From: Flavobacterium cupreum
GTDB lineage: Bacteria > Bacteroidota > Bacteroidia > Flavobacteriales > Flavobacteriaceae
Assembly (NCBI RefSeq): GCF_003996965.1
Contig: NZ_QWDM01000003.1
Location: 1 to 64,000, forward strand
DNA: 64,000 nt
Direction: 5' to 3'
This document shows, one piece after another, positions 53,068-62,860 of the stretch (position 1 is its first letter; each line of letters begins with the position of its first letter). The position numbers and the translations under genes were made by a program. The notes below the pieces were generated by a model, which saw only the letters and a program-made list of their open reading frames with translations, searched no databases and was not told where the DNA came from.

Positions 53068-55707
53068 TTAAAAATTAACGGTTACCGAAAATCTAAAAGC
53101 ACGTCCTAAAATAGGTCTTGCCATAAACACATCGCTTGCTGCTGATGTGGTTTGTCTCGGGTCACCTTCTGTTAAACCAATCTCGTTGAATAAATTCGAT
53201 GCATCTACTGCAAAACGAAGGTTATTATAGGTATAATTTAAACCTGCTCCCACTTCTTTGTAAGCCGGTAAAACTTGTCTGTTATCCTGATTGGTAAACT
53301 TTTTATCATAATACGAAAATTGTACATAAGCTGTAAAATCTTTTGTGATATTTACTTCAGGTCTCAGGTTACAGAAAAATTCAGGAATTCTTCGCGCTGT
53401 ATTTCCATTGAAATCAAAAGTAGAACCGTCTGCGTTAGAACCGGTGAAATTATCGTATTCCGGCTTTTGAACGGTGAAGGTAAAATTCAGGTTTACGATT
53501 TCATATCTTGCATTCGTCTCCACTTCAAGACCAATATTGTTTACGTCGGCAAATTTGTTTTCAGAACTTCCGTCTGATAAAATATCGGTGAAAGCAACAT
53601 TTTTCAAATTCATGTGAAATACGTTCGCATTCACAGAGAAGAACGAACCGGAATATTTGTACCCTAATTCCAACTGATTCACTTTTGTGTTTTCAAGCTT
53701 GCTTAAATCGGCCGCGTTGTCATAAAACGATTCTTCAATCGGAGATCTGAAACCATGACTGTAACGGACGTAAGAAGCCATATTATCATTGAATTTGTAA
53801 TTGGCGGCACCTGTATAAGACAATTCGCTTACATCGTATCTCCAATAGGTATACGGATTTCCTTTTACTGTTGTAACTGCATCATCGGCGGTATTGTTAT
53901 CCAGTACACCTAAATTTTCGGCAAAAAAACGGGCATTGTCCCTGTATCCGGAATATTTGTCTTTATTGTATCGTACACCCGCATTAAAAGTCAGGTTTTC
54001 GGTTGCTTTAATTTCTGCATCGGCATAAATATCATTCAGAACACCTTTGGTTTGGGCATCTCTTTCTAACCATGTAATTCTTTCTACTCCGTTCCAGGTA
54101 TGGTTTACGCCTGTGGTATTATCTTCTACGTTTAATAATCTCGGATTGTCTGAAACACCTACCAGATACGAATTCCAGTTCCAGTATTGGTTTGATTTCC
54201 AGTTCGAATAATAGTATCCGGCGGTTAATTTTACAGGATCTAAATCGAAAGCGAAAGAGAAATTGTTGGCAAAATTGTTCATTTTTTTATGAATGTACCA
54301 ATGATCGGCTCTCATAATTAATGCATTTGGATCAACAGCTGCTCCGTTGTCTACATAGGTAAAATCTAAATTAGCAGCGGTTGTATTCTGAACTCCTGTG
54401 GCGTAGGCATCTTGAGTCCACGGACCTCCGTTAGGAAAAATGGCATTGTAATTCAAATCGATAGCCGTTTGTTTAAAGGCATTTTTGAAAGTTACCTTAT
54501 CCGATATTTTCTTTTTGAATTCTGCTCCGACAGAGTTGATCACCGGATGTGAACCATCTTCCAAATCGGCACTAAAAGTTCCGCCACCGTATTGAGGCAC
54601 ATTCAGATGACTGAAATTTACCGAAGTCAGCGTCCCGTAATTCGGATTAAAACCATCGATACCTTCGATTTTTCCGTTATTGCTTTTTAATGGAATCGGC
54701 AGGTAAAAAGTATTTCTGTCGTCCAGGTGTTTGAAATTCACTCTTAAATAATCGCCATCGTCAAATTTATACGTCAGGTTTCCTTTGATCTGACCTCCTT
54801 TATTGGCTGTAAATCCGGTATTTCTCACTCCGTTATCGGCTCTGTAGAAACCACCGATATTAAAAAACAACTTATCCTGAATTAAAGCGCCTGATAAATT
54901 AAGATCGGTTCTGAACATTCCGTAGTCCGAGGTAGAAAACTTTGCTCTTCCCTGAAAATCATTTTGTCCTGTTTTAGAAATAAAATTGATGATTCCGCCG
55001 GGCGCATTGTTGGCGAAAATCGAGGCAGATCCTCCACGGACCGCTTCCATTTTGCTGACCGTTTCGTCCAGTCTGTAAAAAGTATCCGCATTGGCAAATT
55101 GCAAAGCACCATCTTCAAAAACCGGTAATCCGTCTTCCTGGATTTGCACATATTCATACGCTCCGGCAGATGGAATTCCCCTTGCAAAAAGGTTGTTTCC
55201 GATTTCCCCTCCTGAAGCTTCTACCACAAATCCTGGAATGGTCTGAAGTAAAGCTGCCGTACTTGCCGGAGCCCTGTCTTCAATTGCTTTGGCTCCCATC
55301 GAAGTAATGGCTACACTCGATTCGAGCTTCGATCTCGGGCTGGATGAACCTGTCACGACCACTTCTTTTAAATTTTGCGATTCTGTTTCTAAAAACAAAT
55401 TTTCAACTACTGCTTCTCCTTCTTTTAAAGTAACTTTTTTGGTGAAGCTTTTATAGCCGACATTGGTTGCTGAAATAGTATACGTTCCGGCAGCCACATT
55501 TGAAAACAGATAAGTTCCGTTTACATCGGTAGTCACCGTCTGATCTGGTCCTGTTAGGGATACATTGGCTCCGGGAACAGTTTGTCCGCTTTCGTCGAAC
55601 ACTTTTCCGGAAACCGTATTTTTCTCCTGTGCAAACAAGTGGTTTGGTACAGAAATTAGGCACAACATTAAAAATAGTCCGCCTGCATACGAGTGAATAA
55701 GTTTCAT
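53068..55707 (-). CDS. TonB-dependent outer-membrane receptor (sugar-type)
   Basis: The 879-residue protein has a signal peptide (NHLFAQ), a carboxypeptidase-like domain (VSGKVFDESGQTVPGANVSL), a TonB-box region (LKEVVVTGS), a plug (APASTAALLQTIPGFVVEAS) and a barrel ending in RFSVTVNF. It is the size of classic receptors rather than SusC, and no SusD partner is encoded. The neighbouring trehalase, MFS carrier and LacI regulator suggest that it imports trehalose or a trehalose-containing sugar. Three LacI-type operators lie just upstream. Confidence 0.93.
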   Translation of the reverse strand: MKLIHSYAGGLFLMLCLISVPNHLFAQEKNTVSGKVFDESGQTVPGANVSLTGPDQTVTTDVNGTYLFSNVAAGTYTISATNVGYKSFTKKVTLKEGEAVVENLFLETESQNLKEVVVTGSSSPRSKLESSVAITSMGAKAIEDRAPASTAALLQTIPGFVVEASGGEIGNNLFARGIPSAGAYEYVQIQEDGLPVFEDGALQFANADTFYRLDETVSKMEAVRGGSASIFANNAPGGIINFISKTGQNDFQGRAKFSTSDYGMFRTDLNLSGALIQDKLFFNIGGFYRADNGVRNTGFTANKGGQIKGNLTYKFDDGDYLRVNFKHLDDRNTFYLPIPLKSNNGKIEGIDGFNPNYGTLTSVNFSHLNVPQYGGGTFSADLEDGSHPVINSVGAEFKKKISDKVTFKNAFKQTAIDLNYNAIFPNGGPWTQDAYATGVQNTTAANLDFTYVDNGAAVDPNALIMRADHWYIHKKMNNFANNFSFAFDLDPVKLTAGYYYSNWKSNQYWNWNSYLVGVSDNPRLLNVEDNTTGVNHTWNGVERITWLERDAQTKGVLNDIYADAEIKATENLTFNAGVRYNKDKYSGYRDNARFFAENLGVLDNNTADDAVTTVKGNPYTYWRYDVSELSYTGAANYKFNDNMASYVRYSHGFRSPIEESFYDNAADLSKLENTKVNQLELGYKYSGSFFSVNANVFHMNLKNVAFTDILSDGSSENKFADVNNIGLEVETNARYEIVNLNFTFTVQKPEYDNFTGSNADGSTFDFNGNTARRIPEFFCNLRPEVNITKDFTAYVQFSYYDKKFTNQDNRQVLPAYKEVGAGLNYTYNNLRFAVDASNLFNEIGLTEGDPRQTTSAASDVFMARPILGRAFRFSVTVNF

Positions 55708-55789
55708 TTTTTTTTGGTTTGGTTAGTAAAATTCATACTTGTTAGTGTAAACTTAGTAACTAATTAAAACCTGACTACGAAATTATAGT

Positions 55790-55845
55790 CGAAAACGTTT
55801 TCGAAAACACCTAAAACGTTTTCGAAAACACCTAAAACGTTTTCG
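55790..55845. promoter_or_regulatory. Three LacI-type operators phased at 21 bp
   Basis: CGAAAACGTTTTCG is a perfect palindrome at 55790-55803. AAAACGTTTTCG recurs at 55813-55824 and 55834-55845, each centre 21 bp from the last. The unit AAAACGTTTTCGAAAACACCT is thus a direct tandem repeat of palindromes, placing all three sites on one face of the helix. A TAATTTCG box that resembles a -7 element lies directly beside the first site, on the receptor-gene side. Confidence 0.8.
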
Positions 55846-56004
55846 AAAATTATTTTTTTTAGGAAAACTGGTTTAATTTAACCGCGAAATGTACAATGAA
55901 GATGGTTGGGCGATGCAAGGTGTACCATCTTTGAAAAATCTTTACTAATATTGCCTTTCATAATTTTCACATCGAACTCTCGTAATTTTTAGTATATTTA
56001 TTTC

Positions 56005-57036
56005 ATGAATGATACAAAATTAATTGATATCGCCTCGGCCTTGGGAATTTCCGTTACTACGGTTTCAAAAGCTTTAAAAGGGTATACCGATATTAGCAAA
56101 ACTACCCGTGCGAAAGTGATTGAAATGGCAGATAAGATGAATTATATGCCAAACTCTGTTGCGGTAAACCTCAGAACCAATGAAACCAAAACCATTGGGG
56201 TTATCATTCCTGCAACGGTGCATCATTTTTTTTCAAGTGTGCTGAACGGCATTCTGGAAGAGGCAGAGAAAAGAGGTTATCTGGTTATTATTCTACAGTC
56301 CAGTGAAAAATACGAACTGGAGAAAAAACAGGTTGCCTTATTATTGCAAAAAAGAGTGGATGGTATTTTGATGTCCCTCTCTAATGAAACGGATGATTTT
56401 TTTCATATCAACGAAGCCATCCGAAAAAATACGCCGGTGGTTTTATTTGATAAAATTGCCAAACGTGTCGATTGTTCCAAAGTGGTTATCAATGACATGA
56501 AAGCTGCGTATGATGCCGTAACATATTTAATAGAAAAAGGGTTCAAAAAAATTGCTCATTTTCGCGGTTCTTATGTTCCCCAGAATTCGATTGACCGTTT
56601 TTTAGGCTATAAAAAAGCACTTGAAGACCACAATATACAGTATGATCCTTCCCTGGTTTATGTTTGCGATCACAATACCGATTTTGAAGACGGTTACGAA
56701 AATGCCGAAAAATTAATGGCCGATCATAAAGATGTGGATGCTGTTTTTGCCGTTACGGATCTGGTGGCCATCGGAATTATTAAATATTTTAATGACAAAA
56801 AAATAAAAACTCCCGAACAGGTTGCCGTCTTTGGATTCAGCAACTGGTTTATGAGCACCGTCATTTCCCCAAAACTAACCACAATCGATCAGCCCGGCTA
56901 TGACATCGGATATCGTGCTGCCTCGATATTAATTGATGAAATCGCCCAGATAAAAGAACATATTCCGGTAGTTCATCAGATTGTGGAACTTCCGACTCAT
57001 ATTATTGAAAGGGAATCTACGCAGAGAGGAATATAA
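56005..57036 (+). CDS. LacI-family regulator of the trehalase locus
   Basis: The 343-residue protein has the helix-turn-helix (KLIDIASALGISVTTVSKAL), the hinge helix (MPNSVAVNLRTNETKTIGVI) and a sugar-sensing domain (AVFAVTDLVAIGIIKYF, then VAVFGFSNWFM). It is divergent from the TonB receptor, with three operator palindromes between them, so it probably controls the receptor and itself. The ligand is likely trehalose or a derivative, inferred from neighbours. Confidence 0.92.
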   Translation: MNDTKLIDIASALGISVTTVSKALKGYTDISKTTRAKVIEMADKMNYMPNSVAVNLRTNETKTIGVIIPATVHHFFSSVLNGILEEAEKRGYLVIILQSSEKYELEKKQVALLLQKRVDGILMSLSNETDDFFHINEAIRKNTPVVLFDKIAKRVDCSKVVINDMKAAYDAVTYLIEKGFKKIAHFRGSYVPQNSIDRFLGYKKALEDHNIQYDPSLVYVCDHNTDFEDGYENAEKLMADHKDVDAVFAVTDLVAIGIIKYFNDKKIKTPEQVAVFGFSNWFMSTVISPKLTTIDQPGYDIGYRAASILIDEIAQIKEHIPVVHQIVELPTHIIERESTQRGI

Positions 57037-57044
57037 AATGTATT

Positions 57045-57566
57045 CTAAATTCCTTTACTGGTCTGCATGATAACTTCAACAAATAACTGATCCGTATTGG
57101 TTTTGTAGTTTTTTTTCTTTGTGAAATTTAAATGTTTTATAGCCCCCAGCTTAGGATTGTTTTCGATCTGATTTAATAATGCAAGGCTTCCGTTAAAAGA
57201 ACCTTCGAGGGTAAAAATATAACTGGTCGTAATAAATCCTTTTTGGGTTATACTATGAGGCTCCTGAAAATCTGTAATCTTAAGTTTATATTTGGTACTA
57301 TACGAACTTAACTGCTTTAATAAATCATTCTGGAAAGAGTCTGAAACGTTAATTTCATACTGAGACAAGACCTGATCCAGCTGTTTCTCTTTTTGAAGAA
57401 GCTGAGCCACAAGATTAGGCATGTTACTATCATCTGCTATTTGCTGTTCCTTCTCTTTATATTCTTTGTAATACTGAATTGTATTTGAAATCGCGAAAGA
57501 ATAACAGAAATAAAGGATTACAACAAATCCTGCTAAAAGCATTTTATTTTTATTGTTTGGTTTCAT
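57045..57566 (-). CDS. GspM/PilO-like inner-membrane protein
   Basis: The 173-residue protein has a single N-terminal membrane segment (MLLAGFVVILYFCYSFAI, about 9-26), a coiled-coil stretch rich in Glu, Lys and Gln (about 34-70) and a small alpha/beta domain after it. That is the layout of PilO/GspM, which form the periplasmic alignment complex with PilN/GspL. Sequence identity to known members is too low to call from motifs alone; its place directly after the GspL/PilN-like gene (1 bp gap) is the main support. It is the last gene of the operon. Confidence 0.7.
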   Translation of the reverse strand: MKPNNKNKMLLAGFVVILYFCYSFAISNTIQYYKEYKEKEQQIADDSNMPNLVAQLLQKEKQLDQVLSQYEINVSDSFQNDLLKQLSSYSTKYKLKITDFQEPHSITQKGFITTSYIFTLEGSFNGSLALLNQIENNPKLGAIKHLNFTKKKNYKTNTDQLFVEVIMQTSKGI

Positions 57567-57567
57567 T

Positions 57568-58764
57568 TTATTTCAGCCTTATTTTGATGGAAAATTCAGT
57601 TTCGTTAGCATCGTTTTTTCCAAAATGTGCAATTAAAACTTTATCAATCCACTTGATTTTCTCTATATTTTCAATCCAATGTGTAAAATCATCATTGGAA
57701 AGTGTCGTACCTGTAACCGTAATGCTTTTATCTGTTGTAAGAACTGCTTCTCCTGCTTTTATTTTCTTTTCTAAAGGATTAAAAATTAATTCGGTCAACA
57801 AAATTGAAGACGGAATTTCTTTTACAATTTCATTAATAAGCAAGGAGCTTTGGGAAGCTGTTTTTCCAACGCTATTTTTTACTTTTTCCTCTTTTACTAT
57901 AATTCGCTGTTTGATTTTACCAATATCTTCCAGGGATGATTTATTTACCAGAACTGTTTCAGTAGTTTCCTGTGCCAGTTTGTAATAATGTGTAAAAAAG
58001 GCAAAATTGATTAACAAAACAGCCAGTAAAACACCAATCATTATTTTTATCCCTTTGGCAAAAAATTGTTTCTGATTGTAGGTATCATATAATTCTTCGC
58101 TATAGGATATCACAGAACCTGAATTAGGAGAAGAATTTAGTATGAGTCTTAAGATTCCCGAAAAAGCCAGTACATGCCTGTTTTCGACTTCAAGGTCATT
58201 AATATCATAACTAATAGTGGAATCCTGTACATTCGAAGAAATAATTGGATTGTCTTCGACCTTGGAAATAAGCTGATTATTGGTAAAAATCTGGTCTACC
58301 TTTATATATTCAAGGATTTCAGATAATGAACAGATTCCCAGACTGATTCCTGAAATGATAATTTTTTGCTTTTCGTATTGATTGACTATTTCGTCAAGAT
58401 ATGTTTTTCGGGTAATCGCAATAACAGATTTTGTTTTTAAACGCCAGATTTCAAAATAAAATTCCTCCCAATTCGTATTTGGAAATGCTTTATGCAACAG
58501 TTTATCATCAGAAGGTTCAATACTTAAAACCTCTTTTTGTATCACCTGGTTTGTATTTATGACTAAAAAGAAAGGCAGTTTTATATCCCATTTTTCAGCT
58601 ATTTTTTGAGAATAACTAACTCTGTCTTTTTTAGAGACAACCAATCCTTCTTTTTTTTCTTCAATCAAAATCAAGGCAATTTTTTCTTCACTTTTTAAAG
58701 TAAAATGCTCGATGCCAATATACTGTCTACCCAGTAAAAATGAAGTTATGGATGGAAAGGTCAT
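57568..58764 (-). CDS. GspL or fused PilM/PilN-like protein
   Basis: The 398-residue protein has a cytoplasmic part of about 230 residues with an actin-like fold pattern (FLLGRQYIGIEHFTLKS at the start), one membrane helix (about 238-258, IMIGVLLAVLLINFAFF) and a periplasmic domain with a coiled coil then a ferredoxin-like segment. This equals GspL, or PilM and PilN in one chain. It would tie the GspE ATPase to the periplasmic platform. Its ATG overlaps the secretin stop (TAATG). Confidence 0.75.
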   Translation of the reverse strand: MTFPSITSFLLGRQYIGIEHFTLKSEEKIALILIEEKKEGLVVSKKDRVSYSQKIAEKWDIKLPFFLVINTNQVIQKEVLSIEPSDDKLLHKAFPNTNWEEFYFEIWRLKTKSVIAITRKTYLDEIVNQYEKQKIIISGISLGICSLSEILEYIKVDQIFTNNQLISKVEDNPIISSNVQDSTISYDINDLEVENRHVLAFSGILRLILNSSPNSGSVISYSEELYDTYNQKQFFAKGIKIMIGVLLAVLLINFAFFTHYYKLAQETTETVLVNKSSLEDIGKIKQRIIVKEEKVKNSVGKTASQSSLLINEIVKEIPSSILLTELIFNPLEKKIKAGEAVLTTDKSITVTGTTLSNDDFTHWIENIEKIKWIDKVLIAHFGKNDANETEFSIKIRLK

Positions 58765-60938
58765 TAATAAATAACGGTTGGTTTAATTAATACGCTTAAT
58801 TTTTTCTTAGAATCTTCACGTTTTCGTGAACTAAAAAGCCATTTAAGAATCGGAATTCTGGATAATAAAGGTACTCCGGTTCCGGAATCGTTTTTTACGG
58901 ATTCTTCTAATCCTCCCAACACAATTAAGTCTTGATCTTTTACTCTGATGATTGAGGTAAATTCCCGTGAATTGATTCCCGGAGGTGCATCTTTATCTAC
59001 CTTTTGTCCATTAAAACTGGATTGAATCACCTTAATGTCCATTGTAATTTGTCCGTCACCGGATACCAATGGCATAATAGTTACTGATAATTCCGCATCA
59101 ATGGGCTGGTAATTTTTAACTTCTGACGCTTGTGGAATCTGAGACCCGTAAAAATTTTGATTGGTTACCACATAATAAGTTGTTTCTCCAATAGACAAAT
59201 AGGCTTTATGACCATTTAACGTTGATAGTCTAGGGGAAGAACGAATTTTTAAATTACCATTCGTTTCCATTGCTTTAAGACTCAGGTAAAAATTAGGCAC
59301 CACTTTTCCAATATTTAACGAGCCAAATCCATTAAACCCTTCGATAATACTATTGATTGTTTTGGCGCCCAAATTAATATCGGCGGTAGGAAAAACTGTT
59401 CCGGAAGTGGTCACCGGTTTATCTCCGATACCTGCTTTTATTCCGGTTTCCACAGTGGCTGAACGGTTTACTTCTAAAAGCATCACTTCAATTAGAATAA
59501 CGGGTACTGATTTGTCAATATATTTTATAAAAGACTCAAATCGTTCAATATTGGCCGCTGGTCCGTTAACGATAAAACTATTAAGTTCCTTGTCGATTTT
59601 AATATCCAGATCTTTTTTAACCTCGTCGGGAATAATTTTCAAAATGGATTCTGAAGGATTACTGCCAGAAGAGGACGAAGCTGAATTATTTGAAAAATTA
59701 TTTTGATTCTGATTATTAGAATTCATTCTCGAATCAGATGAATTATAATTAGAAAAATTGTTTCCGTTATTATTATTTAATCGCCCTGCACTTCTGCCCT
59801 CTTTTGACGGATCACTCAAAATTTCGATAGAGCGATACATCAACGGAATCGATTTTATATTTCTTACCACTAATTGTTCCTTTGTTCCGAAATAATAAAT
59901 GGAACCACTATTCATAAAGGTAAAAGAACCCGATCCGGAAGAGACTGATGAATTGTTACCCGAGTTAGTATTATATTGTGGCTGGGAAGAATTATTGTTT
60001 TGATATGAATTACCTTCCAGCTTCGTTTCAAACAATTTTACCAGTAAAGCATCGAAAGTGATATTCTTCGCTTTTACAGTGGCATTTCCGGCATTCTCTA
60101 AGGGAGTTGAAATAAACATGTCAACATCAAGTTCATGCCCTATATCATATACAATACTTGAAATTGGTGTGTTTTCAAAATCCACATCCAGCAGTTTTTT
60201 TTCTTTATCTACTACCGTAAAAAAGAAATTAGATTTTCTGGAGCGCTGCGGTTTATTTTGTCTGATAGCTGCATTTACATCCCCTGCTTCAGGAGTAAAA
60301 TTTCCTTCAAGTTTATCGAAGACATAAAAATTATCCCTTGTTTTGGTCACGCTTAAATTATTCGCAAATGCCAGTTTATTCAAAGCGGCATCAAAAGGCA
60401 TGTTTTTAATATAAACTGTTAACAATTGATTTTCCAAACCGGGAGCAAAGACGAGGTTTTTGGCACTTTCATCCATTATTTTTCGAAACACATCATACAA
60501 TTTGTCTTCTTTCAGATTTAAAGAGAGCAAATTACCATCTGCGTAGTAAATGACATCAATAGCTTTTACTACGGGAGTTTCTAATGGTTTTTCGTATGTT
60601 TTTACGGATAAAATATTACCTGTAAATTCAATCGTCAGATTATATTCTTTACACAAAAAAATTAATAAGTCCCCAACTGTTACGTTAGAAAAATTATTGA
60701 CAATGTTAATCTGACTTAAATTAGGAGCAACACTAATATTTAATTTATGAATCTGAGAAACCGCTAACAAAAAACCGGATAAAGAAGCCTCTTTAATATT
60801 AACGTTAACTCTCTCATTGAGTCCCGGCGCATCAGCTGTAATAGACTCAATGTTATTTTTAAGTTGCTGGATCCTGTTCTCCTGTGAGAATGAAAGCTGA
60901 AATGCGAATAGTAAAAGTAAAGTAATTATATTTTTCAT
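58764..60938 (-). CDS. gspD: Secretin (GspD/PilQ family)
   Basis: The 724-residue protein has a signal peptide (FAFQLSFSQ), several N-type domains (about 45-305) and a C-terminal secretin pore domain (about 475-724), which includes VPVILIEVMLLEVN and ends in VPLLSRIPILKWLFSS with KKLSVLIKPTVIY. Two Asn/Ser-rich stretches (about 310-338 and 386-428) interrupt the region between. It forms the outer-membrane channel of a type II secretion or type IV pilus machine. No pilotin-type lipoprotein is visible in the operon. Confidence 0.92.
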   Translation of the reverse strand: MKNIITLLLLFAFQLSFSQENRIQQLKNNIESITADAPGLNERVNVNIKEASLSGFLLAVSQIHKLNISVAPNLSQINIVNNFSNVTVGDLLIFLCKEYNLTIEFTGNILSVKTYEKPLETPVVKAIDVIYYADGNLLSLNLKEDKLYDVFRKIMDESAKNLVFAPGLENQLLTVYIKNMPFDAALNKLAFANNLSVTKTRDNFYVFDKLEGNFTPEAGDVNAAIRQNKPQRSRKSNFFFTVVDKEKKLLDVDFENTPISSIVYDIGHELDVDMFISTPLENAGNATVKAKNITFDALLVKLFETKLEGNSYQNNNSSQPQYNTNSGNNSSVSSGSGSFTFMNSGSIYYFGTKEQLVVRNIKSIPLMYRSIEILSDPSKEGRSAGRLNNNNGNNFSNYNSSDSRMNSNNQNQNNFSNNSASSSSGSNPSESILKIIPDEVKKDLDIKIDKELNSFIVNGPAANIERFESFIKYIDKSVPVILIEVMLLEVNRSATVETGIKAGIGDKPVTTSGTVFPTADINLGAKTINSIIEGFNGFGSLNIGKVVPNFYLSLKAMETNGNLKIRSSPRLSTLNGHKAYLSIGETTYYVVTNQNFYGSQIPQASEVKNYQPIDAELSVTIMPLVSGDGQITMDIKVIQSSFNGQKVDKDAPPGINSREFTSIIRVKDQDLIVLGGLEESVKNDSGTGVPLLSRIPILKWLFSSRKREDSKKKLSVLIKPTVIY

Positions 60939-60978
60939 GAAAAGATATCAAATCGTGAGATTTTGCTGTTTTATTTTT

Positions 60979-62382
60979 TTATAAGAGTAAAGAAAAGACT
61001 TCATCTATCGAAGTAATTCCGTCATTTATCAATGATAATGCATTGCGTTTTAGTGTGAAAATATCCTTTTCCTCGATGTAAGAATCAATATCAATTTGAT
61101 TGCTTTTTATCAATGCGGCTAATTCTGATCCGATTGGTAAAATTTCGTAAATGGCTTTTCTGCCTGAATAACCCGTGTGATAGCAATGCTCACAACCTAC
61201 TGCAACATAATGTTTGGAAATGTTTTTAGGAATCTCAAAATCAGTCGGAAAAATAGCTGTCTCTATATCTTCTTCGCTTTTGCAGGAGTCACATAATTTA
61301 CGAACCAAACGTTGAGCTACGCTGATATTTAAGGTACTGGCGATTAAAAAAGACGGAATGCCCATATCTATTAATCTCGACACTGTCGCCCAGGCCGAAT
61401 TGGTATGAATCGTCGAAAGCACCAAATGCCCGGTCAAAGCGGCACGAATGGCCATATTGGCGGTATTTACGTCCCGTATTTCACCCACCATAATAATATC
61501 CGGGTCCTGTCTCAGGAAAGTACGCAAAGTGGTTGGAAAATCAAGTCCAATATTCTCTTTTAACTGCACCTGAATAATACCATCCAGCGTATATTCTATT
61601 GGATCTTCAACCGTTAAAATATTAGTATCGGGAAGGTTTAGTTTTTTTAACGTCGCATATAATGTCGTTGTTTTCCCTGATCCTGTCGGTCCTGAAATCA
61701 AAACGATACCATTAGGTTTTTTTATATTTTGCAAATAGGTTTTTAATTCTTTAGCTGTAAATCCGAGAGCATTAATATCAATATGACTGGTGTCTTTGCT
61801 AAGAATACGCAATACAACCTTTTCCCCATGTAAAGTTGGTAAAACCGACACACGAATATCAAAATCCTCATAATCGGTTGTAATGGTAATACGTCCATCT
61901 TGAGGAAGTCGTTTCTCGGAAATATCAAGTTGCGCCCTGATTTTAATTTTGTTTACAATTACAGGATATTCTTCTGTTGCAATATGAAACTGTTCTTTTA
62001 ATTTTCCATCCAATCTAAAACGTACACGGGCTCTTTTTTCAAACGGTTCAAAATGAATATCACTGCTTCCTATTTCTTTGGCATTCAGCACTATTTTTTC
62101 CAAAAAATCTGCCGTATAATGTATATCAGAAACATTATTAGAAGCTGTTTTCCGATAATTAGTACTTAAATATCGATTTATATTTTCTGTAGTGTCAGCT
62201 GCTAACTGAACAGGAAAGGGCAATAAAACACTAAGTTCATTCTGCAAACTTTGAAGGTCGGCGGTATCTGTTTTAAGCAAAACTGTTTTTTGGTCTACAG
62301 AGATGGGAACTACTCTGTAATAGTAGGCTTGCTCTGATTTAACAAGTTGTTGGAATTCAATTGGGATCTCAAATTTTTGCAT
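60979..62382 (-). CDS. gspE: GspE/PilB-family assembly ATPase
   Basis: The 467-residue protein has a compact N-terminal domain, then the GspE core: SSDIHFEPFEKRARVRFRLDG, Walker A GPTGSGKTT at 231-239, the Asp box VEDPIEY, Walker B DPDIIMVGEIRD near 293-304 and the His box TGHLVLSTIHTN. Near the C-terminus are two CxxC pairs (CDSC and CEHC) that bind zinc in assembly ATPases but not in PilT. It is therefore an extension motor, not a retraction motor. It is shorter than PilB because the N1 domain is reduced. Confidence 0.94.
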   Translation of the reverse strand: MQKFEIPIEFQQLVKSEQAYYYRVVPISVDQKTVLLKTDTADLQSLQNELSVLLPFPVQLAADTTENINRYLSTNYRKTASNNVSDIHYTADFLEKIVLNAKEIGSSDIHFEPFEKRARVRFRLDGKLKEQFHIATEEYPVIVNKIKIRAQLDISEKRLPQDGRITITTDYEDFDIRVSVLPTLHGEKVVLRILSKDTSHIDINALGFTAKELKTYLQNIKKPNGIVLISGPTGSGKTTTLYATLKKLNLPDTNILTVEDPIEYTLDGIIQVQLKENIGLDFPTTLRTFLRQDPDIIMVGEIRDVNTANMAIRAALTGHLVLSTIHTNSAWATVSRLIDMGIPSFLIASTLNISVAQRLVRKLCDSCKSEEDIETAIFPTDFEIPKNISKHYVAVGCEHCYHTGYSGRKAIYEILPIGSELAALIKSNQIDIDSYIEEKDIFTLKRNALSLINDGITSIDEVFSLLL

Positions 62383-62383
62383 T

Positions 62384-62860
62384 CTAATAGGCGTATAAAA
62401 AATTACTATCAGAACAAAAAGTTGCCATATAAACTACTGCAAAAAACAGTGACATATAGCCTGCCAAAGGAACTGTCTTAAACTGATTTTTCTTTTGAAA
62501 AACAATATGCAGGAGTAAAGAAAATACTAACGCAAAAACAAATAACACTATAAAAGAAACCGTTGCGAAACTAAAACTGATAAAAATAAAAAACAAAACA
62601 TCTCCAATTCCTAAAGAATCTTTAAAAGACATTTTTCTTGTTTTCAGATAGATAAAGCAAACACCTAATAGAAAGGTAACAAAAGCAATATTCAGAATTG
62701 AATTTACAAAGACAAGTTCTATCGGAATATAATACAATTGAATTGCAAAAACCAGAATACCAGTTATTGGATAAAGAAACCAGTATACTAAACGGTTCTT
62801 ATAATCCTGATATAAAATTGCCACAAATATCATTACTAAAATTAATTTCAAATACCACAT
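62384..62860 (-). CDS. Prepilin peptidase (A24 family), minimal form
   Basis: From the ATG at 62860 the product is 158 residues with about six membrane helices. The two catalytic Asp are in ILYQDYKNRLVYW and in LGIGDVLFF (the GxGD motif). The N-terminal methyltransferase domain of PilD/GspO is absent, as in TadV/CpaA enzymes. The frame runs to 62908, but ATG at 62860 overlaps the pseudopilin stop (TAATG), which is the likelier start. It would process the adjacent pseudopilin. Confidence 0.88.
   Translation of the reverse strand: MWYLKLILVMIFVAILYQDYKNRLVYWFLYPITGILVFAIQLYYIPIELVFVNSILNIAFVTFLLGVCFIYLKTRKMSFKDSLGIGDVLFFIFISFSFATVSFIVLFVFALVFSLLLHIVFQKKNQFKTVPLAGYMSLFFAVVYMATFCSDSNFLYAY

Noticed and set aside
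57479..57985. 168-codon frame antisense to the GspL/GspM-like genes
   Set aside because: It spans the junction of two real genes and has Ser/Phe-rich shadow composition.
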